Assembly: GCA_046342195.1 (NCBI GenBank)
Contig: JBKDQE010000042.1
Span: forward strand, 1-64,000
DNA from: CANHBY01 sp046342195
GTDB taxonomy: Bacteria; Pseudomonadota; Gammaproteobacteria; Burkholderiales; Burkholderiaceae_C
DNA length: 64,000 bases
Reading direction: 5' to 3'
Of this stretch, positions 41,681 to 50,564 are shown in pieces (position 1 is the first letter of the stretch; each line of letters starts with the position of its first letter). The translations under genes were made by a program, and so were the position numbers. The notes under the pieces were generated by a model. That model did no database searches and had not been told where the DNA came from. It saw only the letters and a list, made by a program, of their open reading frames with translations.

Positions 41681-42388
41681 TCAAACTCCGGGTTTTTCAG
41701 TAATGGTACGCTTTTCAATGCGCTTCTCAGGCTTTGCATTCAGAACCAGCCGATGCACATAAATACCGGGCAAATGCACATTATCGGGGTCAAATCTGCC
41801 GGTCTCGACAATTTCCTCTACCTCGACCACCGTGATTTTCCCCGCCATGGCCACTGCCGGATTGAAGTTGCGTGCCGTGCGACGGAAAACAAGATTGCCG
41901 CTCTTGTCAGCTTTGTATGCCTTGACCAACGACACCTCAGGACAAAGCGCACGCTCCATCACATAAGTTTCACCCTCAAACTCACGCAGCTCCTTGCCCT
42001 CAGCCACAACTGTGCCCACCCCGGTTTTGGTGAAGAAAGCAGGAATACCTGCCCCACCCGCCCGCAACTTTTCTGCCAGGGTTCCCTGCGGAGTGAATTC
42101 AAGCTCGAGCTCACCAGCGAGATATTGCCGCTCAAATTCTTTGTTTTCCCCCACATAGCTGGAGATCATTTTCTTGATTTGGCGCGTCTCAAGAAGCTGA
42201 CCAAGACCAAAACCATCCACACCTGCATTGTTTGAAATCACGGTGAGGCCATGCACCTGGCTATCACGCAGAGCAGCAATCAGGGCCTCAGGAATACCGC
42301 ATAAACCGAACCCGCCCACAGCCAGTAATTGGCCATTCCGGATAATGCCTTGCAGCGCCGCAGCTGCGCTGGGATACACCTTGTTCAT
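41681..42388 (-). CDS. scoA: 3-oxoacid CoA-transferase subunit A
   Basis: A 235-residue subunit with LLAVGGFGLCGIPEALIAAL (oxyanion/CoA site), TVISNNAGVDGFGLGQLLETRQIKK-like segment and GKEYVLE-type middle (EFEGETYVMERAL). Ends one base before the ATG/TTG region of scoB. The 276-bp gap upstream should hold its promoter, none recognised by eye. Confidence 0.93.
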   Translation of the reverse strand: MNKVYPSAAAALQGIIRNGQLLAVGGFGLCGIPEALIAALRDSQVHGLTVISNNAGVDGFGLGQLLETRQIKKMISSYVGENKEFERQYLAGELELEFTPQGTLAEKLRAGGAGIPAFFTKTGVGTVVAEGKELREFEGETYVMERALCPEVSLVKAYKADKSGNLVFRRTARNFNPAVAMAGKITVVEVEEIVETGRFDPDNVHLPGIYVHRLVLNAKPEKRIEKRTITEKPGV

Positions 42389-42623
42389 GAAATTGGCTCC
42401 TTATTTTTAAACCAAGACTTAGCGTACACTGATTTGAGCTCTTTCAGAGTTTGATGATTCATTTGAATTTCAAACAATAATTGATTCCCCGATGTCACAC
42501 GCAAGCCTGCTTCTCCCTGAAACACCGCCATCAAGCCTGTTGATTCGGCAGGCTGAAACTTGAAAAAGTTCTGAGCGCGCAGTCGTAATTTAAGGCAGCT
42601 CTGAAAAAAGGTTCAGAGCCCCC

Positions 42624-42652
42624 TTGAATAAGGGCAGAAAATTGTTTATAAT
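42624..42652 (+). promoter_or_regulatory. Sigma-70 promoter for tRNA-Asn
   Basis: TTGAAT (42624-42629) and a perfect TATAAT (42647-42652) are separated by exactly 17 bp. The predicted start lies about 5 nt before the mature tRNA 5' end. This is the clearest promoter in the window. Confidence 0.75.
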
Positions 42653-42664
42653 CGTTGCCTCTGT

Positions 42665-42740
42665 TCCCTGATAGCTCAGTCGGTAGAGCGACGGACTGTT
42701 AATCCGCAGGTCCCTGGTTCGAGTCCAGGTCGGGGAGCCA
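42665..42740 (+). tRNA. tRNA-Asn (anticodon GTT)
   Basis: Acceptor TCCCTGA pairs with TCGGGGA (one G-U), D-loop AGCTCAGTCGGTAGAGC, anticodon stem-loop GGACTGTTAATCC (anticodon GUU) and T-arm CTGGTTCGAGTCCAG. Encoded CCA at 42738-42740. No other tRNA is attached. Confidence 0.96.
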
Positions 42741-43124
42741 AATAAAGTAGGCAAAAAACTACAAAACCAAGCCAGTCAAGCGGGCTTAGGTCTAAATACT
42801 GAGAAAGTTCTCAGAAACACCATCCTCAAATCAAAAAGCCTTAGCAAAAGGCCGGATGCCGCTGATTGCCCAGATCATCTTCAACCTCAAGCGGCCTTTT
42901 GTATTCAAGCTGTCGCCAAGCAGCACCTGGAGCTGCTTGGCAGCCAGTAACGTGAAAAAACTCAGTTTACCAACGTGGCGCGGCTTGGCCTGAGGCTGCC
43001 CAGAACCGTAGGGCAACGGGGTTGAGACTGTCACGTGGCAGTGGAGGGAGAGAGGATGAACCCGTGCTTGCCCAATATCTTGATCCAGCAAGTGGCGTTG
43101 CACTATACGTTGAAAGCATCTTAG
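42741..43124. other. Non-coding stretch between tRNA-Asn and a mobile-element scar
   Basis: No convincing gene is seen. A perfect hairpin CCAAGCAGC/GCTGCTTGG with a 7-nt loop lies at about 42913-42937, without a following T-run. Short open frames on both strands have no recognisable pattern. Together with the MITE and IS110 fragment to the right it looks like a decayed insertion zone. Confidence 0.4.
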
Positions 43125-43289
43125 GGCCTGTTCACACTAAAGATGCCAGATGCGTTGTTCTTCAAAAGGCCTTGAGCAAGGCGCAAAATGAAGCCAGGGC
43201 AGGCCCCCGGCGAGGCTTTGCAACACTGCGCGCCTTGCCCTGCGCCCCAATGACCGCGTTCGCACTGGCATCTTTAGTATTAACAGGCC
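43125..43289. mobile_element. MITE-like element with ~29-bp terminal inverted repeats
   Basis: Left end GGCCTGTTCACACTAAAGAT continues GCCAGATGCG; the right end in complement is GGCCTGTTAATACTAAAGAT followed by GCCAGTGCG, so the two ends match at nearly every position. The 165-bp unit has a GC-rich, gene-free interior. It abuts the broken end of the IS110-type transposase. No parent transposase is in the window. Confidence 0.7.
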
Positions 43290-43513
43290 TTGGTCGCGAT
43301 CTCCTTGTCCTTGTAGGGGGTGGCGTTGGCAAGCATTGCATAAATGGTTTGAAGCATCTTGTGCGCCAACACTATGACTGATTTTTTGCTACCTTTACGA
43401 ATAGCCAGCGCATCGGACTTGGCCTTCAGTGAACAGCGCGTTCGGGCTGCCACCTGCGTGAATTTGCACAGTAGCGCCAAATCATCCATCAGTTTTTTAA
43501 CAGGTTCCTTCAA
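43280..43513 (-). pseudogene. IS110-family transposase, C-terminal fragment
   Basis: Reads KFTQVAARTRCSLKAKSDAL, then IRKGSKKSVIVLAHKMLQTIYAML and ATPYKD, the conserved C-terminus (transposase_20) of IS110/IS1111 transposases, which place a DEDD RuvC-like domain at the other end. Only about 75 residues remain; the last codons (KAC-stop) come from the MITE end. The fragment reaches the glmM start codon, so it forms the region upstream of glmM. Confidence 0.75.
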
Positions 43514-44850
43514 TGCAGCGAAAATACTTTGGTACCGACGGTATCCGTGGTACGGTAGGGCAAGGTTCTATCACACCCGACTTTATGCTTAAGCTTGGAC
43601 ATGCTGTAGGGCGGGTTCTCAAAGCATCCATTGAGCGTCCGACCGTCCTGATCGGCAAAGACACTCGAATATCGGGGTACATGATGGAATCGGCCCTTGA
43701 GGCCGGTTTTTCTTCGGCGGGTGTGGATGTCGTTTTGACCGGGCCCTTGCCGACGCCAGGCGTGGCTTATCTGACCCGTGCCCTGCGCCTTGATTTGGGT
43801 GTGGTGATCAGTGCTTCGCACAACCCCTTCCCTGACAATGGCATCAAGTTTTTTTCTGCACATGGTGAGAAGTTGCCAGATAGCTGGGAGAGCCATGTTG
43901 AAGTGGCATTGATGCAAGAGCCGGCATGGGTCGGCTCTGATCGCCTCGGGAGGGCGCGTCGTTTGGATGATGCTCAGGGCCGCTATATTGAGTTTTGTAA
44001 AAGCACCTTTGTCGCTGACATGTCCCTTAAGGGGGTCAAAATTGTTGTTGACGGTGCTCACGGGGCAGCTTACTTGGTGGCTCCGCATGTTTTCCACGAA
44101 CTCGGTGCGGAGGTGGTGTCTATTCATTGCCATCCTGATGGGTTTAACATCAACGAAAAGTGCGGGGCCACCCATCCGCAGGCCTTGGTGAATGCTGTGC
44201 GCGAGCATCGGGCTGATTATGGTTTGGCTCTGGATGGTGATGCAGATCGCCTTCAGATGGTGGATGCCGATGGCTGTTTGTTCAGTGGCGATGAGCTTCT
44301 TTATGTCATGGTCGCCGATCGCCTGGATCAGGGAGCTGCTGTGCCGGGGGCTGTGGGCACGCTCATGACCAATATGGCAGTAGAGCAGGCACTCCGCTCG
44401 AGAGGGGTTGATTTTGTTCGAGCCAAGGTCGGTGACCGCTATGTGCTTGAGGAATTGCTGGCCCGCGGCTGGAACCTGGGTGGGGAAGGCTCAGGTCATT
44501 TGCTCGCACTAGATAAGCACACCACTGGAGACGGTATTGTCAGTGCTTTGCAGGTGCTGTGTGCTGTTCAGCGTACGGGGCGATCCCTGTCACAATGGCT
44601 CGAACCTGTGAAACTCTTTCCCCAAATTTTGATGAATGTGCGCATTCAGTCTGAGAAAAACTGGTTTGATAACGCTGAACTGATGTCCGTCAAAGAGCAA
44701 ATTGAGCAAGCGTTGGGCGAACAGGGTCGTGTATTGATTCGTCCCTCAGGCACTGAACCCGTGGTTCGGGTGATGGTGGAGGCCAAAGATTTGCAAACTG
44801 CCCAAATGTGCGCGCAACGTTTGGTCCATGCCCTGTCTGCGGCTCAGTGA
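43513..44850 (+). CDS. glmM: Phosphoglucosamine mutase
   Basis: A 445-residue alpha-D-phosphohexomutase making glucosamine-1-phosphate for peptidoglycan and LPS; normally essential. Start MQRKYFGTDGIRG; phosphoserine loop GVVISASHNPFPDNGIKFF with S102; metal loop ALDGDADRLQMVD; sugar loop GGEGSGHLL; phosphate-binding RPSGTEPVVRVMVEA. It is not next to folP/ftsH as in many relatives; instead mobile-element debris lies upstream. Confidence 0.95.
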   Translation: MQRKYFGTDGIRGTVGQGSITPDFMLKLGHAVGRVLKASIERPTVLIGKDTRISGYMMESALEAGFSSAGVDVVLTGPLPTPGVAYLTRALRLDLGVVISASHNPFPDNGIKFFSAHGEKLPDSWESHVEVALMQEPAWVGSDRLGRARRLDDAQGRYIEFCKSTFVADMSLKGVKIVVDGAHGAAYLVAPHVFHELGAEVVSIHCHPDGFNINEKCGATHPQALVNAVREHRADYGLALDGDADRLQMVDADGCLFSGDELLYVMVADRLDQGAAVPGAVGTLMTNMAVEQALRSRGVDFVRAKVGDRYVLEELLARGWNLGGEGSGHLLALDKHTTGDGIVSALQVLCAVQRTGRSLSQWLEPVKLFPQILMNVRIQSEKNWFDNAELMSVKEQIEQALGEQGRVLIRPSGTEPVVRVMVEAKDLQTAQMCAQRLVHALSAAQ

Positions 44851-44858
44851 GCGGCAGA

Positions 44859-44890
44859 ACGTTCTGCAAAATCTCTCTCGGCGAGGTTGT
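44859..44890. repeat. Partial end of the dispersed palindromic repeat
   Basis: AACGTTCTGCAAAATCTCTC followed by TCGGCGAGG resembles the left end of the copy at 56495 (CCTCTGCCAAACCTCTCG then CGGCGATCG). Only one end is present. It lies just after the glmM stop. Confidence 0.35.
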
Positions 44891-44938
44891 TTTTTTCAAT
44901 GACCTTGGCAGGCTTCCTGATCCCGAACTCTTTGTCAG

Positions 44939-44956
44939 TGTCACATGATTGTCATG
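44939..44956 (+). promoter_or_regulatory. Pho box upstream of pstS
   Basis: Two direct repeats TGTCACA (44939-44945) and TGTCATG (44950-44956) are spaced 11 bp start to start, the arrangement bound by phosphorylated PhoB. It lies about 65 bp before the pstS ATG. Since phoB and phoR are encoded at the other end of this cluster, phosphate-starvation induction is the simple inference. Confidence 0.7.
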
Positions 44957-45020
44957 AATGACTTTTAAAGTCCAATACGGATGAAAAACAAAGAAGACAA
45001 TAGAAAGGTTGTTTGGAAGT

Positions 45021-46064
45021 ATGTTTACAAGATTCAAAAAATTTGGCATTTCCGTCGCTGCTATTTCAATGGCAGGTTTTTCAGTCTCTGCCATGGGGCA
45101 AGAGGCCACTGGGGCGGGCGCTACGTTTCCGGCTCCTTTGTATGCGAAATGGGCAGATGCCTATCACAAGGCCACAGGCGCGCGCATCAACTATCAATCG
45201 GTAGGTTCTGGGGCAGGCTTGAGACAGATCCGCGGAAAAACAGTCGACTTTGGCGCCTCTGACATGCCCCTCACTGATCAGGAGCTGAGCAAAGATGGTT
45301 TGATTCAATTCCCGACCGTCATTGGTGGTGTCGTGCCAGTAATCAACATTGCAGGTATGCAACCTGGTCAAATCAAGCTGACAGGGCAGGTTCTGGGTGA
45401 TATTTATCTGGGCAAGATACTCAAGTGGAATGACCCTGCGCTTTTGGCCCTGAATCCGGGCGTCACTTTACCAGCGGCTGATATTCAGGTGGTGAGCCGC
45501 GCGGATGGCTCAGGAACCAGCTTCATTTTTACCAATTACCTTTCCAAGGTGAATGCTGAATGGAAAACCAAAGTGGGTGAGGGTACGGCTGTCAAGTGGC
45601 CAACTGGTGCCGGTGGCAAAGGCAATGAGGGGGTGGCGGCTTATGTCAAGCGACTGCCCAATTCGATCGGCTATGTTGAGTATGCCTACGTCAAACAAAA
45701 CAAAATGACCTATGCTTTACTCCAAAACAAAGATGGTCATTTTGTAGCCCCAGATGATTTAAACTTCAAGGCCGCAGCAGCGGGGGCTGACTGGTCGAAA
45801 AGCTTCTATCAGGTCTTGACAGATCAACCGGGTAAAGACACATGGCCCCTTTCTGGTGCTACTTTCATCATGATGCACAAGGTACAGGATAAGCCTGAGC
45901 AAGCTTCGCAGGTTCTGAAATTTTTTGATTGGGCCTATATCTCGGGAGACAAAATGGCCACTGAGCTGGAATATGTGGTTTTACCAGAGGCCGTGAAGGG
46001 CCTCGTTCGTAAAGAATGGGCTCAAGTGAAGGATGCTACCGGTAAGCCTGTGCCCTCTAAGTGA
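45021..46064 (+). CDS. pstS: Phosphate ABC transporter, periplasmic binding protein
   Basis: A 347-residue protein with a signal peptide (about 1-29, ending VSAMGQ). Mature start EATGAGATFPAPLYAKWADAY; phosphate ligands in SVGSGAGLRQI, VDFGASDMPL and RADGSGTSFIFTNYL. ATG at 45021 preferred over an upstream TTG because it places the signal sequence correctly. Followed by a terminator, so it is probably made in excess over the membrane components. Confidence 0.95.
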   Translation: MFTRFKKFGISVAAISMAGFSVSAMGQEATGAGATFPAPLYAKWADAYHKATGARINYQSVGSGAGLRQIRGKTVDFGASDMPLTDQELSKDGLIQFPTVIGGVVPVINIAGMQPGQIKLTGQVLGDIYLGKILKWNDPALLALNPGVTLPAADIQVVSRADGSGTSFIFTNYLSKVNAEWKTKVGEGTAVKWPTGAGGKGNEGVAAYVKRLPNSIGYVEYAYVKQNKMTYALLQNKDGHFVAPDDLNFKAAAAGADWSKSFYQVLTDQPGKDTWPLSGATFIMMHKVQDKPEQASQVLKFFDWAYISGDKMATELEYVVLPEAVKGLVRKEWAQVKDATGKPVPSK

Positions 46065-46106
46065 ATCGAACACAACTCCCATTCATTTTTTTCGTGTGTG
46101 GCCAAC

Positions 46107-46140
46107 AGCAGCAGAGACTTTCCAAGTCCTGCTGCTTTTT
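46107..46140 (+). terminator. Rho-independent terminator/attenuator between pstS and pstC
   Basis: AGCAGCAG and GACTT (one bulged A between) pair with AAGTC and CTGCTGCT around a 3-nt loop, followed by five T residues. A 13-bp stem plus T-run is a strong intrinsic terminator. Partial read-through would give high PstS and lower PstCAB. Confidence 0.8.
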
Positions 46141-46156
46141 GCTGATTGGATAACCC

Positions 46157-47167
46157 GTGTCTTCCATGTTACCTGCTTGCCTTGATAAAGCTGCCGCACG
46201 GTCATCGGCATCTTTAGTGACTGCACCTGTTCGCCGATCATCCTCTTACTTGGATGGAATTTTTTCGTTTTTGGCTCACACCGCTGCGATCTTGACCATT
46301 GGTCTGTTATTGGCCATTTTGGGTTCATTGGTGGTGGGCGCTTGGCCCGCCATCAAGGAATATGGCCTGAGCTTTCTGTGGCGTCATGAGTGGGATCCTG
46401 TCAATGAAAGCTTCGGTGGCTTGGTCATGATTTGCGGCACGCTCATCACCTCCCTGATTGCTTTGCTCATTGCAGTGCCAGTCAGCTTCGGGATTGCCTT
46501 GTTTCTTACCGAGTTATCACCGCGTTGGTTGCGTCGGCCTTTAGGCGTTGCTGTGGAGTTGCTTGCGGCTGTTCCTTCTATCGTTTATGGCATGTGGGGC
46601 TTGCTGGTGTTCAGTCCTGTGTTAGCCACTTATTTGCAACAGCCTTTGCAGCACGGGCTGGCTGATGTCCCCTTTTTGAAGGCTTTAGTGGCTGGCCCGC
46701 CCGTCGGACTGGGGTTGCTGCCTGCAGGAATCATTCTGGCCATCATGATTATTCCCTTTATTGCCTCGGTGATGCGCGATGTATTCGAAGTCACGCCCCC
46801 GATGCTCAAAGAGTCGGCCTATGCCTTGGGCTCTACCACTTGGGAAGTGGTTTTCAAGGTCGTGCTGCCCTTTACAAAAACCGGCGTAATCGGAGGCATC
46901 ATGCTGGGCTTGGGACGAGCCATTGGTGAAACCATGGCGGTCACGTTCATCATTGGAAACTCGAACCAACTTGACAGCGTGTCTTTATTTCAGGCAGCCA
47001 GCAGCATCACTTCAACTTTGGCCAATGAATTCGGTGAAGCCATGGGCTTGCACCAAGCAGCCTTGCTCTATTTGGCGTTGGTGCTGTTTTTTATCACTTT
47101 TGTGGTTCTGGCACTGTCCAAATTGTTGCTGAATCAACTGAAAAAAGGGGAAGGAAGCCGCTCATGA
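46157..47167 (+). CDS. pstC: Phosphate ABC transporter permease PstC
   Basis: A 336-residue permease with six to seven membrane segments. Family features: AVPSIVYGMWGLLVFSP, the coupling loop ESAYALGSTTWEVVFKVVLP and GLGRAIGETMAVTFIIGN. Starts at GTG 46157 or ATG 46166. Its stop overlaps pstA by ATGA. Confidence 0.94.
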   Translation: MSSMLPACLDKAAARSSASLVTAPVRRSSSYLDGIFSFLAHTAAILTIGLLLAILGSLVVGAWPAIKEYGLSFLWRHEWDPVNESFGGLVMICGTLITSLIALLIAVPVSFGIALFLTELSPRWLRRPLGVAVELLAAVPSIVYGMWGLLVFSPVLATYLQQPLQHGLADVPFLKALVAGPPVGLGLLPAGIILAIMIIPFIASVMRDVFEVTPPMLKESAYALGSTTWEVVFKVVLPFTKTGVIGGIMLGLGRAIGETMAVTFIIGNSNQLDSVSLFQAASSITSTLANEFGEAMGLHQAALLYLALVLFFITFVVLALSKLLLNQLKKGEGSRS

Positions 47168-48111
47168 CTCAGTTCCTGATTGTTGTGATGGCGCTGGGCA
47201 TCACGTGCTTTTTTGTCGTCAGGCGCTGGCGCGCTCAACTACGATTAACCTCCCCCTCAGCTCATCCTGCTCACCTGAAAAAGCATCTTAAGCGGAAGGC
47301 CATCAATGCGCTCGCTTTGGCTTTGTCTTTGTCGGCCATGGGCTTCGGATTATTCTGGTTGGCCTGGATTTTGTTCGAGACCATTCGCCTCGGAGTGGGG
47401 GGGCTCTCGTGGTCTATCTTTACGGAAATGACGCCTCCGGCCATGGCCGAGACGGGGGGGCTGGCCAATGCTATTTTTGGCTCATTCATTATGGTGTTTT
47501 TAGCGACTTTTGTGGGAACTCCCATCGGGGTGATGGCAGGAATTTATTTGGCTGAATATGGTCAAAAAAACATGCTTTCCCGCTCTGTACGATTTGTCAA
47601 TGACATTTTGTTGTCTGCCCCTTCTATTGCCATTGGTCTTTTTGTGTTCACCGTCATTGTGCTGCCCATGAAGGGGGCTTCTGCTTATGCTGGCATTATT
47701 GCTTTATCTTTCATTGTGATTCCGGTTGTCATTCGAACCACGGAAAACATGCTCTTGCTGGTACCAAATACTCTACGCGAGGCGGCTTATGCCTTGGGCG
47801 CGCCAAAGTGGCGGGTTATTTCGAGCGTCACCTTGAAAGCCGCTCGATCTGGTGTTATTACGGGTGTATTGTTGGCCGTGGCGCGTATTGCAGGGGAAAC
47901 AGCTCCTTTATTGTTTACTGTCATGTCCAATCAGTTCTGGAGTACCAATTTGGCCAAACCGATGGCCAACCTGCCCGTCACGATTTTCAATTTTGCAATG
48001 GGCCCTTATCCAGATTTACAAAAGTTGGCTTGGGCAGGCGTGTTTTTGATTACTTTGGGCGTGCTTATGCTCAACATCTTGGCGCGCGTTTTATTTCGCA
48101 ATAAAAAATAA
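47164..48111 (+). CDS. pstA: Phosphate ABC transporter permease PstA
   Basis: A 315-residue permease with about six membrane segments. Diagnostic are TPIGVMAGIYLAEYG, LLSAPSIAIGLFVF, the coupling loop REAAYALGAPKWRVISSVTL and ARIAGETAPLLFTVMSNQFW. It forms the channel with PstC; pstB follows after 16 bp. Confidence 0.94.
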   Translation: MTQFLIVVMALGITCFFVVRRWRAQLRLTSPSAHPAHLKKHLKRKAINALALALSLSAMGFGLFWLAWILFETIRLGVGGLSWSIFTEMTPPAMAETGGLANAIFGSFIMVFLATFVGTPIGVMAGIYLAEYGQKNMLSRSVRFVNDILLSAPSIAIGLFVFTVIVLPMKGASAYAGIIALSFIVIPVVIRTTENMLLLVPNTLREAAYALGAPKWRVISSVTLKAARSGVITGVLLAVARIAGETAPLLFTVMSNQFWSTNLAKPMANLPVTIFNFAMGPYPDLQKLAWAGVFLITLGVLMLNILARVLFRNKK

Positions 48112-48127
48112 TGCACGGAGTTGTTGG

Positions 48128-48913
48128 ATGGAAAAAAAAATAAAAGTATCTGAACAAGAAAAAATCAAACTTTCAATTCGCAATTTGAATTTTTACTACG
48201 GGAAATTCCATGCCTTGAAAAACATCACGATGGATATTCCTGAGAAAAAAGTCACGGCTTTTATCGGGCCATCGGGCTGCGGTAAATCAACCCTGTTGAG
48301 AACATTCAATCGTATGTTTGAGCTCTACCCTGAGCAGCGGGCCGAAGGCCATATCATGCTGGATGGTGAGAATATTCTCGAGTCTAAGAAAGATGTGGCT
48401 TTGATGCGTGCAAAGGTAGGCATGGTATTTCAAAAGCCAACTCCGTTTCCAATGTCTATTTACGACAATATCGCTTTTGGTGTGAGGTTGTTTGAAAATC
48501 TTCCTCGCATCGAAATGGATGAGCGGGTGGAGTGGGCGTTGAAAAAAGCAGCCTTATGGAGCGAAGTCAAAGACAAACAGGGGCAAAGCGGGTCGAGCCT
48601 TTCGGGGGGGCAGCAGCAACGGCTGTGTATAGCGCGTGGTATTGCCATTAAGCCTGAGGTGCTGCTTCTTGATGAGCCTTGCTCTGCACTGGACCCCATT
48701 TCTACCGGAAAAATCGAGGAGCTCATTCACGAACTCAAAGATGACTATACCGTGGTTATTGTAACCCACAACATGCAACAAGCGGCACGCACTTCTGACT
48801 TTACAGCCTATATGTATTTGGGTGATCTCATTGAATTTGGCCGTACCTCTGATTTATTCATGAAGCCACGTCGCCAAGAAACTGAAGACTATATCACGGG
48901 TCGATTTGGTTAA
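48128..48913 (+). CDS. pstB: Phosphate ABC transporter ATPase PstB
   Basis: A 261-residue ABC ATPase. Walker A FIGPSGCGKSTLLRTFNRM, Q-loop MVFQKPTPFPMSIYDNIAFG, signature SSLSGGQQQRLCIARGIA, Walker B VLLLDEPCSALDPISTGKIEE. The NFYYGKFHALKNI start is typical. N-terminus is Lys-rich. Confidence 0.95.
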   Translation: MEKKIKVSEQEKIKLSIRNLNFYYGKFHALKNITMDIPEKKVTAFIGPSGCGKSTLLRTFNRMFELYPEQRAEGHIMLDGENILESKKDVALMRAKVGMVFQKPTPFPMSIYDNIAFGVRLFENLPRIEMDERVEWALKKAALWSEVKDKQGQSGSSLSGGQQQRLCIARGIAIKPEVLLLDEPCSALDPISTGKIEELIHELKDDYTVVIVTHNMQQAARTSDFTAYMYLGDLIEFGRTSDLFMKPRRQETEDYITGRFG

Positions 48914-48946
48914 TGGTTTATTTATTTCTTTTTGGAGGGTTTGGTG

Positions 48947-49654
48947 ATGGCCGAAAAACACCTTTCTACGCAGTTTGATACTGAGCTCAGTGGTATTTCT
49001 ACTAGGGTATTGGAAATGGGAGGCTTGGTTGAATTGCAAGTTTCACAGGCGGTTGAGGCTCTGACGCAGTTCAGTGGTGAAATGGCCTCCCAAGTTTTAG
49101 CGCAGGAAGAGGTGGTTAATGCCATGGAGGTGCAAATTGATCGCGATCTCTCCAGTATCATCGCACGGCGCCAGCCCACGGCTCGAGATCTGCGTCTTTT
49201 GATTGCTGTCAGTAAATGTATTGCCAACCTGGAGCGTGTGGGTGATGAAGCCGCCCGTATTGCCAGAACAGTGCAGCGGCTGATGAGCTCTGGGGCCAGT
49301 GCGCTGATGCGTCTTCCTGTGAATAGCCTGGCTTACGAAGCAGAGTTGGCAGTGGCTCAATTGCGTAAATCACTCGATGCCTTTGCTCGCCTTGACGTTG
49401 ATCGTGCGGTAGAAATCCTCAAGCAGGACGACCAAATTGACCAAGAGTTTGATGGTTTAATGCGCAAGCTGATCACCTTCATGATGGAAGACCCTCGCAC
49501 CATTTCCGCCAGCATCGACTTGGTTTTTGTGGCCAAGGCCATTGAGCGCGTGGGTGATCATGCCAAAAATCTGGCAGAGTCAATCATCTATGTGGTGAAA
49601 GGCGCTGACGTACGCCATGCAACGGTAGAGCAGGTTGAAACGATTGTCCGTTAA
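48947..49654 (+). CDS. phoU: Phosphate transport regulator PhoU
   Basis: A 235-residue all-helical protein of two three-helix bundles with metal-binding ExxxD-like motifs (LERVGDEAARIARTV and IERVGDHAKNLAESIIYVV). It links the PstSCAB transporter to PhoR so that the Pho regulon is off in high phosphate. A strong GGAGG precedes the ATG at 48947; the upstream TTG is rejected. Confidence 0.95.
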   Translation: MAEKHLSTQFDTELSGISTRVLEMGGLVELQVSQAVEALTQFSGEMASQVLAQEEVVNAMEVQIDRDLSSIIARRQPTARDLRLLIAVSKCIANLERVGDEAARIARTVQRLMSSGASALMRLPVNSLAYEAELAVAQLRKSLDAFARLDVDRAVEILKQDDQIDQEFDGLMRKLITFMMEDPRTISASIDLVFVAKAIERVGDHAKNLAESIIYVVKGADVRHATVEQVETIVR

Positions 49655-49796
49655 CCAATTTTTGTCGAACCACCTTGTGCCTGGCACTTCAAACACTTTC
49701 ACCGTGTTGCGTCCATCCAAGTTCAACCGAACTGTTCAGAATTCGGCTCCAGCCTGATCTATTGGGTGCGATCGAAACTGAGAGAGGATTTTTGTC

Positions 49797-50498
49797 ATGA
49801 GCCGAATTTTGGTTGTTGAAGATGAATTCGCCATTGCCGAACTGATCGCCATCAATTTGCGTCATGCAGGGCACGATGTTGTGATGGCCCACAATGCCCT
49901 GCTGGCCGAAGCGGAAATTGACCGCATTCTGCCCGACTTGGTGTTGCTTGATTGGATGCTGCCTGGTCAAAGTGGAATCATGCTCGCACGATCTTGGCGA
50001 GCACAGCAGCGCACGAGGGAATTGCCCCTCATCATATTGACCGCGCGAACAAGAGAAGAAGATAAAATCATGGGCTTGGACGCTGGTGCTGATGATTATT
50101 TGACCAAACCATTTTCCCCCTCCGAATTGTTGGCACGTATTCGGGCGGTCTTGCGTCGGCGGTCGCCTGAGTCCCTGGATGTGCCGCTTGAGGTGTCTGG
50201 CTTGCACCTGGAACCCTCAACGCGCCGAGTCTATCGTGCCGGAGTTGATGTAAAGATGGGGCCTACCGAGTTCAAATTGTTGTATTTTTTTTTGGCTCAT
50301 CCGGGGCGGATTCATAGTCGTTCGCACTTATTGAATCGGGTGTGGGGAGATCATGTTTTTATTGAAGACCGCACTATTGATGTGCATGTCAAACGATTGC
50401 GGGAAGCGCTCGATAAAGTAGGTTGCGCCCGATTGATCGAGACCGTGCGCGGAGCGGGGTATCGTTTGGCCCCCATGCCCGCAGCCAATGAATCTTGA
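49797..50498 (+). CDS. phoB: Phosphate regulon response regulator PhoB
   Basis: A 233-residue OmpR-type regulator. Receiver domain with acidic E8/D9, phospho-acceptor D52 (LVLLDWMLPG) and Lys in DDYLTKPFSPSELL; winged-helix domain with FKLLYFFLAHPGRIHSRSHLL and EDRTIDVHVKRLREAL. It should bind the Pho box at 44939. phoR follows after 66 bp. Confidence 0.94.
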   Translation: MSRILVVEDEFAIAELIAINLRHAGHDVVMAHNALLAEAEIDRILPDLVLLDWMLPGQSGIMLARSWRAQQRTRELPLIILTARTREEDKIMGLDAGADDYLTKPFSPSELLARIRAVLRRRSPESLDVPLEVSGLHLEPSTRRVYRAGVDVKMGPTEFKLLYFFLAHPGRIHSRSHLLNRVWGDHVFIEDRTIDVHVKRLREALDKVGCARLIETVRGAGYRLAPMPAANES

Positions 50499-50564
50499 CA
50501 CCATGGCCTGCAATGTGTCGATGAGTTTGATATCGTTTGCCATAAAAAGGCCCATGGAGCGCCT

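Noticed and set aside
42831..43103. A 90-codon minus-strand open frame between tRNA-Asn and glmM
   Set aside because: No recognisable domain, biased composition, and no Shine-Dalgarno; it lies in a decayed insertion zone.
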